From: Oligoflexia bacterium
Lineage (GTDB): Bacteria; Bdellovibrionota; UBA1018
DNA length: 5,514 nucleotides
Direction of reading: 5' to 3'
NCBI GenBank assembly: GCA_903858195.1
Contig: CAIOHW010000018.1
Span: forward strand, 1-5,514
Part shown: positions 1 through 4,600 of the stretch, piece after piece
Position numbering within the stretch: the stretch's first letter is position 1
How the letters are laid out: the number at the start of each line of letters is the position of its first letter
Program-made: the position numbers and the translations under genes
Notes under the pieces: generated by a model
Database searches by the model: none
What the model was told of the DNA's origin: nothing
Seen by the model: only the letters and a program-made list of their open reading frames with translations

Positions 1-22
1 TCTCAGCACGAAAGAATTGCAT
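1..22 (-). CDS. possible start of a leftward gene (partial)
   Basis: An ATG on the minus strand at 22-20 opens a frame of seven codons (MQFFRAE) that runs off the left edge. The peptide is too short to recognise. The call rests on the promoter-like elements at 32-60, which sit nine bases upstream of this ATG in the same arrangement seen before other genes in the window. There is no Shine-Dalgarno, so translation would be leaderless. It could equally be chance, with bases 1-65 being plain intergenic DNA downstream of the cytochrome gene. Confidence 0.25.
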
Positions 23-31
23 GTACGAAGA

Positions 32-60
32 AGGCTAGCCTCAAAGCCCAGGGCTTTCAA
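32..60 (-). promoter_or_regulatory. candidate sigma70-type leaderless promoter
   Basis: Read on the minus strand: TTGAAA at 60-55 (5 of 6 to TTGACA), a spacer of exactly 17 bases, TAGCCT at 37-32 (TA...T form of a -10), then nine bases to ATG at 22. The spacer contains an AAAGCCC/GGGCTTT inverted repeat (43-57) with a one-base centre. The -10 overlaps the palindrome GGCTAGCC (33-40), which could be an operator. Confidence 0.33.
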
Positions 61-65
61 CCGGC

Positions 66-575
66 TCAGTCCGTCTTCTTGCGACCATCGATCATGCCCA
101 TCCAAGCCCGCGTGCGGTGACTGATCGACTCATGCACGAGCCCTGCGAGATGGGCGCCGACAAGCACCATGAGGCCATTGGCGATGAACTCATGGAGCTC
201 TTCGAGCCCTTCTGAGCCAAAAAACGCTTCCCACTCCAGCATCCAGCCCGTGAGTCCCAGTCCGAGCACACAAGCCCACATCCCGAGCATCACCGGACTT
301 GCCAGGGGGGAGTGGCCGCGCGTGAGCGAAAGCGGCTCCCGGCGATAGAGCTTTGTGACCTCACCTGGGATTGAGCCCAGCGCCTTGAACATCGAGCCAA
401 GCCTGAGTTCGGGCCTCTTGGCGATCACTCCTGCAAGCAGGCGCACGAAAACCAGTGCCGAAGCGCCATAGCCCACGAGGCGGTGGAGCTCCTCGCCTTC
501 GTCCGAAAGCCAGAAGTTGTAGACACAGGCCCCGGCAACCCCCCAATGGATGAGGCGTACCCAGAAGGGCCACAC
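66..575 (-). CDS. cytochrome b561-type membrane protein
   Basis: This is a four-helix b-type cytochrome of the cytochrome b561 / Ni,Fe-hydrogenase cytochrome b subunit superfamily (COG3658-like), expected to carry haem electrons across the inner membrane. With the GTG start the protein has 169 residues. Hydrophobic segments lie at about 4-23 (RLIHW, His10), 30-52 (LHRLVGYGAS, His31), 94-113 (ending LGLTGWML) and 127-149 (ELHEF...GAHLAGLVH). His10, His31, His128 and His142 are the likely haem ligands. RGHSPLA before helix 3 and the closing MIDGRKK resemble the family's GHNPLG and MITGxK. It is the second gene of an operon with a PepSY protein. GTG at 575 is the only ATG, GTG or TTG that keeps the family N-terminus without running far into the upstream gene, but it has no adjacent Shine-Dalgarno. 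A CTG at 596, preceded by AAGGAG, may be the true start and would give 176 residues. The electron donor and acceptor cannot be read from the sequence. Confidence 0.86.
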   Translation of the reverse strand: MWPFWVRLIHWGVAGACVYNFWLSDEGEELHRLVGYGASALVFVRLLAGVIAKRPELRLGSMFKALGSIPGEVTKLYRREPLSLTRGHSPLASPVMLGMWACVLGLGLTGWMLEWEAFFGSEGLEELHEFIANGLMVLVGAHLAGLVHESISHRTRAWMGMIDGRKKTD

Positions 576-592
576 GCGGGGAAGCTCGCGGC

Positions 593-874
593 TCAGTGGG
601 AAATCTCCTTCACGATGTCGCCCGTCTTGGTGTCGAAGTAGATCTCGACCTTCTGGCCCGCCGGGTTCCAGCCGTACATCTCGTAGCAGTTGCCTGAGAC
701 CTTGAAGACCTTGATCCGGTACTTCTGGTCGGTTAGGCGCTGTTTGAAGGTCTCCTCGGGGATCCACTCGGCTCTCGGATGTGCCGTGCACTGGGCATCG
801 GCAAGGGCCTGCGATGTGGAGAGGTTGGCGACCAGGGAAAGAGCGACAGCAAAGCCTGCGAGATGTCTTTTCAT
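593..874 (-). CDS. secreted PepSY-domain protein
   Basis: The 93-residue exported protein has a signal peptide at 1-25 (MKRH, then a hydrophobic run, cleavage probably after ALA) and a mature domain of about 68 residues. The mature part fits the small PepSY_2-type fold: WIPEETFKQRL (helix), YRIKVFKVSGNCYEMYGWN and GQKVEIYFDTKTGDIVKE (strands with the terminal D-x-x-TG-x-I/V signature). Cys29 and Cys63 are well placed for a periplasmic disulfide. Proteins of this kind are often encoded next to cytochrome b561 or dihaem cytochrome c genes, and here the cytochrome gene follows directly, so a periplasmic partner in the redox system is likely. Its exact role is not known. ATG at 874 is chosen because the signal peptide begins there. 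A frame-open extension to 940 would cross the promoter and overlap the divergent gene. No Shine-Dalgarno is seen; a -10-like TACTCT ends 7 bases before ATG. Confidence 0.88.
   Translation of the reverse strand: MKRHLAGFAVALSLVANLSTSQALADAQCTAHPRAEWIPEETFKQRLTDQKYRIKVFKVSGNCYEMYGWNPAGQKVEIYFDTKTGDIVKEISH
605..610 (-). promoter_or_regulatory. Shine-Dalgarno AAGGAG pointing to a CTG start
   Basis: AAGGAG on the minus strand lies inside the end of the PepSY gene. It is 8 bases from CTG at 596-594, which overlaps the PepSY stop in the form CTGA, a normal layout for coupled translation. It is 29 bases from the GTG at 575, too far to serve it directly. Confidence 0.45.
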
Positions 875-881
875 GGGTCCG

Positions 882-910
882 AGAGTAGCCCAGCCTTTGG
901 GCGTTGTCAC
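882..910 (-). promoter_or_regulatory. promoter of the PepSY-cytochrome b561 operon, probably leaderless
   Basis: On the minus strand, GTGACA at 910-905 (5 of 6 to TTGACA) is followed by a 17-base spacer and TACTCT at 887-882. Seven bases then separate the -10 from ATG at 874. A transcription start about 7 bases after the -10 would fall on the A of the start codon. This is the best-matched promoter in the window. Confidence 0.55.
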
Positions 911-932
911 TGCCGCGGCGCTAAGGTAGCCA
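904..932 (+). promoter_or_regulatory. candidate promoter of the flavoprotein-methyltransferase operon
   Basis: TTGTCA at 904-909 (5 of 6 to TTGACA), 17 bases, TAGCCA at 927-932, 6 bases, ATG at 939. The -10 is poor because the final T is missing. A better hexamer, TAAGGT at 922-927, ends 11 bases before ATG but has no -35 at a good distance. The -35 lies on the same bases as that of the divergent promoter (905-910), so the two directions probably compete or share a regulator. Confidence 0.4.
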
Positions 933-938
933 CGCAGC

Positions 939-2144
939 ATGGCTCAGTTTGATGCCGAGTGTGATGTGATTGTGCTGGGTGCCGGAGGCGCTGGCCTCAT
1001 GTGTGCGATCGAAGCTTCGCGTCGGGGCAGGCGCGTCATCGCGCTCGATCACGCCCAGCGTCTGGGTGGAAAGATCCTGATCTCAGGAGGCGGGCGCTGC
1101 AACTTCACGAATCTCGGAGCATCGCCTGCCAACTACAAGTCGATGAACCCCCATTTCGCCAAGTCAGCGCTCTCGCGTTATCCGTCGAGCCGCTTCATCG
1201 ACCTCGTCGAAAAGCACGGCATCGCCTACCATGAAAAAAAGCTTGGCCAGCTGTTCTGTGACGGCCCGGCGCAGGCCATCGTCGACCTGCTTGAGTCGGA
1301 GTGCGCCGATGCGGGCGTGGAGATCCGACTTGCGACCCGAATCGAAAAAATCGAGAAGCTCGATGGGCCTGAACCTCGCTTTCGGATCTCGAGCTCGCGC
1401 GGCAGTTTTGAATGCCGCTCGCTTGTCGTGGCAACAGGCGGGCTTTCGATCCCCAAGATCGGCGCAACGGGCTTTGGCTACGAGATTGCCCGGCAGTTTG
1501 GACTCAAGCTTGTGGAACGGGCTGCGGCGCTTGACGGCTTTACGCTCGGGTCCGAAGACCAACAGCGCTTTGGCGGACTCTCGGGCACGTCCTTCGATAG
1601 CCTCATTTCGGTCAATGGCGTGAGCTTTCGCGAGAACATCCTGTTCACCCACGCGGGGCTGAGTGGGCCTGCTTCGCTCCAGGCCTCACTGCACTGGTAT
1701 TCGGGCGACACCCTTCGGATCAACTTCGTGCCGGGGGTCGCTGATCTGTTCCAATGGCTCATGGAGCGAAAAGCATCGGGAGATCGCTCACTGGTTCGGA
1801 CCCTCCTTTCGCAGCATCTGGCCGAGCGCATCGCATCCCGCCTCTGCGAGCTTGAATGGCGCTCGGAGCTTCCGCTCCCACAGGAATCCGAGCGCGCGCT
1901 TGAAGCCTTCTGCCGCAAGGTCCAGGGATGGGGGCTCGTGCCCTCGGGTACGGTGGGCTACGGAAAGGCTGAAGTGACGCGCGGGGGAGTCGACACGGAT
2001 GAGCTTTCATCCAAGACCCTCGAGGCCAGAAAGGTGCCCGGTCTCTACTTTGTGGGTGAGGTCGTGGATGTGACGGGCTGGCTTGGGGGCTACAACTTTC
2101 AATGGGCCTGGGCTTCGGGCTGGGCCGCCGGACAGGTGGTGTAG
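939..2144 (+). CDS. YhiN/BaiN (HI0933-like) FAD-dependent oxidoreductase
   Basis: The 401-residue cytoplasmic flavoprotein matches the HI0933-like family (YhiN, BaiN) in length and in all landmarks. The N-terminal Rossmann motif GAGGAG is at 14-19, with Asp37 at the end of strand 2 to bind the adenosine ribose of FAD. LGGKILISGGGRCNFTN (42-58) is the diagnostic family motif. VVATGG (163-168) followed by PKIGATGFGYEIA is the second FAD-contact segment, and GEVVDVTGWLGGYNFQWAWASG (from 373) is the C-terminal FAD signature. The family reduces or oxidises poorly defined substrates. BaiN has been linked to bile-acid reduction, but YhiN itself has no firm substrate, so none is assigned here. The start ATG places the Rossmann strand nine residues in, as usual for the family. 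There is no clear Shine-Dalgarno. The stop is two bases before the methyltransferase ATG, so the two genes are very likely co-transcribed. No key motif is missing. Confidence 0.96.
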   Translation: MAQFDAECDVIVLGAGGAGLMCAIEASRRGRRVIALDHAQRLGGKILISGGGRCNFTNLGASPANYKSMNPHFAKSALSRYPSSRFIDLVEKHGIAYHEKKLGQLFCDGPAQAIVDLLESECADAGVEIRLATRIEKIEKLDGPEPRFRISSSRGSFECRSLVVATGGLSIPKIGATGFGYEIARQFGLKLVERAAALDGFTLGSEDQQRFGGLSGTSFDSLISVNGVSFRENILFTHAGLSGPASLQASLHWYSGDTLRINFVPGVADLFQWLMERKASGDRSLVRTLLSQHLAERIASRLCELEWRSELPLPQESERALEAFCRKVQGWGLVPSGTVGYGKAEVTRGGVDTDELSSKTLEARKVPGLYFVGEVVDVTGWLGGYNFQWAWASGWAAGQVV

Positions 2145-2146
2145 GA

Positions 2147-3244
2147 ATGTTTATCGCAACGCTCGACAAGCTTCAGTGCCTCTCATGCGGCGGTCACCTC
2201 GTGTGTCGCCCCGAAGAACAGGACTCCAGGGGCGATGTGATCTACGGCGAGGTGTCGTGCTCCGGGTGCGAGGCCTCGTATCCGGTACTTGCGGGCGTGC
2301 TGATCCTTTCTGAAAACCCAGAAGAGTCACTGATCCGGCACATCAAGGGCATCGGCGCGATCGTTCCGGATGCGAGGATTCCGGCCGTGTGGCGCGAGTC
2401 GTATCTTGAGGCGCGCGAGGCCCTGGCTGAAGAGGGATTCTTTGACGAGGGTATGGAAGAAGACCTCGAAGCCGAGCGAGTCAACTCGCTCTATGTGATG
2501 AACCACTATCTGAGAGCGGCCGAACTTCCTCCCAAGGTCCTTGCGATTGAGGGGGCGATTTCGAGGCTCATCGGCGAGTGCTGGGACCACGGACCCCTTG
2601 AGGCAACGTCAAAGTGGATTCAGACCCATCGTCCGCGTCAGGTCGTGGAGCTCGGCTCAAGCGTCGGGGGTCTTGCCCAGCGCGTGGCGGGCGCGGTTGA
2701 GGGTTATCTGGGCACTGACACCTCGTTTGCCTCAGTGGCGCTCGCGCGGCATCTGGCACTTGGGGCTCCCTACCCGCGTGCGGTTCGGTTTCCGGGGGAT
2801 CTGATCGATGGGCCGGTTTCGCTTGAGGCCAGACTTCCTGCTCCGGCTTGGGCTGGGAGCGACCGTGCAGATTTCATCTTGTCGGACATACAAGATGAGG
2901 GGATTCGGGGCGGCCGCTTTGATGTGTCGGTCGCCTTGGGGCTCATCGACATGCTCGAAGATCCGTCGGGGCTCGTCGTGTGCCAGCGCGATCTGCTGTT
3001 GCCCGGTGGGCATGCCATTGAGGCCTCACCCTTCATCTGGCATGCGCCAGTTGCACGGGCTCTTCGCGAACGATTGGGCGAGGGACTGTCTTCTGCCGAA
3101 GTGGTCCAGGCCCTCTACCGGGAAGGGGGTTTCATCCCCGGCGAGGGCCTGGAGGGAGTGCCTTGGGTGTTCTTCAAGCACCTTCGGCAGGTGGAACTGT
3201 ACTCGGTTCACTGGTGGGTTCACAGATGTGAACCCTCGGCGTGA
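2147..3244 (+). CDS. Trm112-like zinc-ribbon / class I SAM methyltransferase fusion
   Basis: The 365-residue protein appears to have two domains. Residues 1-55 form a Trm112/YcaR-like zinc ribbon: C11-x2-C14 and C38-x2-C41, then SYPVLAGVLIL, the usual closing strand pair of that fold. After a helical linker (about 60-160), residues 164-300 look like a class I SAM-dependent methyltransferase: motif I is VVELGSSVGG (166-175), followed by GTD with Asp191 as the likely ribose-binding acid, DFILSDIQD (242-250), and FDVSVALGLIDMLEDP (258-273) ahead of LLLPGGHAIE. Motif I has SS where CG is commoner. The substrate is unknown; Trm112-type ribbons usually support methylation of RNA or protein. ATG at 2147 is chosen because AGGTGG (2134-2139) is 7 bases upstream and the ribbon begins at once. 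An upstream ATG at 2102 would overlap the flavoprotein out of frame. The last 71 bases overlap the convergent lipoprotein gene. Confidence 0.88.
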   Translation: MFIATLDKLQCLSCGGHLVCRPEEQDSRGDVIYGEVSCSGCEASYPVLAGVLILSENPEESLIRHIKGIGAIVPDARIPAVWRESYLEAREALAEEGFFDEGMEEDLEAERVNSLYVMNHYLRAAELPPKVLAIEGAISRLIGECWDHGPLEATSKWIQTHRPRQVVELGSSVGGLAQRVAGAVEGYLGTDTSFASVALARHLALGAPYPRAVRFPGDLIDGPVSLEARLPAPAWAGSDRADFILSDIQDEGIRGGRFDVSVALGLIDMLEDPSGLVVCQRDLLLPGGHAIEASPFIWHAPVARALRERLGEGLSSAEVVQALYREGGFIPGEGLEGVPWVFFKHLRQVELYSVHWWVHRCEPSA

Positions 3245-3863
3245 GCCGGTCTCCATCCGAGCTGTTCAGGAGCGAGCTCGATTCCTCGACCAGGGCCTGC
3301 CCGAAGAGTTCGGATAGGTAGTAGTCATAACCGGCCATGTAGGTCGATGAGCTGAAGATGGACGGATACATGAGCGATGCAGGCTTACCGGTCGAGAGCA
3401 CAGTTGTCCGATGCCCTCGGTAGAGCATGCAGTGGCCAAGCTCATGGTGGGCAAGCTGCTCGCGCTGGGTTTCGGAAACTGAATTCCAAAAATCCGGATC
3501 GAACGTCACTTTTCGTACACCGCTTCCGGTCTGGCAGAGTCCGATGACCGACGAGCCCCAAGCATTCAGGCTTGCGATCTGGATCTCAAGCTGTGGGCTG
3601 GTGAGCTCAGGCACCACATCGATTCCCTGCACCTTGGCGTCGTCGATGAACTTCAGGACATACTTTTCCAGGCCTTCTGGCCCCTTATAAAGCGCTGAAG
3701 GAAGTGGGCTTGAAGGGGGATCCGGGACCGGAGCGGGTGTGGAATCGGGCGATCCGCTGCTGGCTCCCGCCTGGTCGCACGCCTGCAGGGAGCCGAGCGA
3801 GAAGGCCAATGCGAGCAGCATGAGTGCCGTCTGGCGCGGCTTTTTTGGTGTGATTTTCGTCAT
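3174..3863 (-). CDS. predicted zinc metalloprotease lipoprotein (HELGH, metzincin-like)
   Basis: The 229-residue protein has a lipoprotein signal: basic N-terminus (KKPR), hydrophobic run at 12-25 and lipobox LQAC with Cys29 as the lipidation site. Asp30 follows; in enterobacteria Asp at +2 holds lipoproteins in the inner membrane, but that rule may not apply here. A Ser/Pro-rich tether spans about 32-57. The catalytic core is H140-E-L-G-H144, with Glu141 as the base, His151 as a probable third zinc ligand and SLMYP (163-167) resembling a metzincin Met-turn. The HExxH-to-His gap is one residue longer than the strict metzincin HExxHxxGxxH. Substrate unknown. Start choice is firm: GGAGG (3875-3871) lies 7 bases before ATG. 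The tail beyond about residue 206 is encoded in the 71-base overlap with the methyltransferase gene. The divergent neighbour is an ECF sigma factor, a hint of envelope-linked regulation. Confidence 0.86.
   Translation of the reverse strand: MTKITPKKPRQTALMLLALAFSLGSLQACDQAGASSGSPDSTPAPVPDPPSSPLPSALYKGPEGLEKYVLKFIDDAKVQGIDVVPELTSPQLEIQIASLNAWGSSVIGLCQTGSGVRKVTFDPDFWNSVSETQREQLAHHELGHCMLYRGHRTTVLSTGKPASLMYPSIFSSSTYMAGYDYYLSELFGQALVEESSSLLNSSDGDRLTPRVHICEPTSEPSTVPPAEGA
3216..3235. repeat. perfect 8-bp inverted repeat in the convergent gene overlap
   Basis: GGGTTCAC (3216-3223), loop AGAT, GTGAACCC (3228-3235). The stem is perfect and GC-rich with a four-base loop, so it can fold as RNA from either strand. 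GGTTCAC is also present at 3205-3211, offering a competing partner for the right arm. No T-run follows on either strand, so it is not a standard intrinsic terminator. It lies near the end of both convergent coding regions and could slow polymerase or stabilise 3' ends. Confidence 0.5.
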
Positions 3864-3884
3864 CCTGTTTCCTCCGCGAATGGA

Positions 3885-3910
3885 AACGCGTGAGGCACCC
3901 CGAGGGTTTC
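3885..3910 (-). promoter_or_regulatory. possible ECF-type promoter before the lipoprotein gene
   Basis: On the minus strand, GAAAC (3910-3906) is followed by 17 bases and CGTT (3888-3885). This resembles the GAAC ... CGTC/CGTT pattern of many ECF-sigma promoters and would start transcription just upstream of the GGAGG at 3875-3871. No good sigma70 -10 is seen in this intergenic region. The elements are short and could be chance. Confidence 0.25.
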
Positions 3911-3974
3911 GAAAAAAGTTTCAAAATTTTGGGCTCGGCATTCGGAACGCGCTTCACGCTAGGATCGCCCCTCT

Positions 3975-4529
3975 ATGAAGTCGCATCTAGAAGGACGTAC
4001 TCAGAGCTGGTGGCAGGCATTCAAGAATGGGGAGCCATGGGCGTTCGTTCCGTTTTATGAACGCTTCCGGAAACCCGTCCTGGCTTTTCTCGGGGATCGG
4101 GTCACTGATCCCGAGGTGGCCGAGGAACTCGCACAAGAGGTCTTTTTGAAGATCCATCGCTTCAGGGGTGGTCTCGACGAGACGCGCTTGGAGTCGCTCT
4201 CGGGCTGGGTTTTTCAGGTGGCCAGAAATACCCTGTATGATTGGTGGCGCATGAGCCGCGGAGAAAAGGCGGCGGTGCGCAGTCTCGGTCCTGAAGATGA
4301 TATTGAGGCCCCTGAGGCGCCCAATCCCGTGGAGCTCGGCGAGCGAAAGACGGCGCTTCGGCGCTGGTTCAAGATGCTCACGCCCTCGCAGCGGCGCGCG
4401 GTCTGGATGTGGCTGGTCCGGGGTTTGAGCCACGAGCAGATCAGCTCGATGCTTGGCCTTTCGCTTGGGGGCGTGAAATCTCTCATTCACCGGGCAAGAC
4501 TGCAGATCCCGGAGCCAGCCATGGCCTGA
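3975..4529 (+). CDS. ECF-type (group 4) RNA polymerase sigma factor
   Basis: The 184-residue sigma-70 family protein has regions 2 and 4 only, typical for extracytoplasmic-function sigma factors. Region 2 spans about 22-95: FVPFYERFRKPVLAFL, AEELAQEVFLKIHR (49-62, core-binding helix) and WVFQVARNTLYDWWR (78-92, -10 recognition). An acidic, Pro-rich linker follows (105-122). Region 4 spans about 133-177: LTPSQRRAVWMWLVRGLSHEQISSMLGL, then LGGVKSLIHRARLQI as the recognition helix for the -35. No anti-sigma gene with a membrane segment follows; the next gene is a probable outer-membrane protein with its own promoter. The gene diverges from the lipoprotein protease, 111 bases apart. ATG at 3975 gives the usual short lead before region 2. 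AGGA at 3961-3964 is a weak Shine-Dalgarno 10 bases away; alternatively TAGGAT (3960-3965) may be a -10. GGAAC at 3944-3948 could be an ECF -35 for autoregulation, but no convincing -10 partners it. Confidence 0.94.
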   Translation: MKSHLEGRTQSWWQAFKNGEPWAFVPFYERFRKPVLAFLGDRVTDPEVAEELAQEVFLKIHRFRGGLDETRLESLSGWVFQVARNTLYDWWRMSRGEKAAVRSLGPEDDIEAPEAPNPVELGERKTALRRWFKMLTPSQRRAVWMWLVRGLSHEQISSMLGLSLGGVKSLIHRARLQIPEPAMA

Positions 4530-4565
4530 TCTGATGCGCGGCCCGGGGAGATCGAGACAATCGGC

Positions 4566-4594
4566 TTGTCGTTGGCTCGTAAACTCCCTAGAGT
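4566..4594 (+). promoter_or_regulatory. leaderless-type promoter of the barrel-like protein gene
   Basis: TTGTCG at 4566-4571 (4 of 6 to TTGACA), 17 bases, TAGAGT at 4589-4594, then 6 bases to ATG at 4601. Transcription would start on or next to the ATG. The -35 is the right arm of GACAA-TCGGC-TTGTC (4556-4570). With no Shine-Dalgarno nearby, this suggests the gene is transcribed separately from the sigma gene, which ends at 4529. Confidence 0.5.
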
Positions 4595-4596
4595 TT
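4581..4596. repeat. inverted repeat over the -10 region
   Basis: AAACTC (4581-4586), centre CCTA, GAGTTT (4591-4596). The 6-bp arms overlap the -10 TAGAGT, so a dimeric repressor bound here would block the promoter. Short repeats of this size also arise by chance. Confidence 0.3.
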
Positions 4597-4600
4597 GTGC

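Noticed and set aside
43..57. AAAGCCC-A-GGGCTTT as a terminator for the cytochrome operon
   Set aside because: A one-base loop cannot fold, so only about five or six pairs remain, and no T-run follows on the minus strand. It fits better as part of the promoter spacer for a following gene.
576..791. An in-frame ATG at 791 that would lengthen the cytochrome b561 protein to 241 residues
   Set aside because: The extra 72 residues are low in hydrophobicity, rich in Arg, Gly and Pro, and are the out-of-frame shadow of the PepSY gene, whose own frame is convincing. Family members begin close to the RxxHW motif.
875..940. A start at 940 giving the PepSY protein 22 more residues
   Set aside because: It would cover the divergent promoter region and overlap the flavoprotein start, and it would bury the clear signal peptide that begins at MKRH.
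1164..1918. Long open frames on the minus strand inside the flavoprotein gene
   Set aside because: GC-rich coding DNA keeps antisense frames open. Their products are Arg/Ser-rich, show no motif, and have no ribosome site.
2102..2146. An upstream ATG for the methyltransferase at 2102
   Set aside because: It overlaps the conserved C-terminal FAD signature of the flavoprotein in another frame, and AGGTGG is correctly spaced only for ATG at 2147.
3427..3690. Plus-strand frame opposite the lipoprotein gene
   Set aside because: It is antisense to the HELGH region, has biased composition and no initiation signal; the lipoprotein frame has a signal peptide, lipobox and catalytic motif.
3907..3930. 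A/T-rich palindromes as an origin or attachment site
   Set aside because: TTTCGAAA and AAAATTTT are short and isolated. There is no iteron series, integrase or replication gene, and an A/T-rich stretch between divergent genes is expected.
3987..4490. Minus-strand frame opposite the sigma factor gene
   Set aside because: It is an antisense shadow rich in Arg, Pro and His. The plus-strand frame has both sigma regions intact.
4530..4600. A small RNA or anti-sigma gene between the sigma factor and the barrel-like gene
   Set aside because: The 65 to 71 bases hold no open frame with a start and ribosome site, and no terminator with a T-run. They are explained by a promoter and short inverted repeats.
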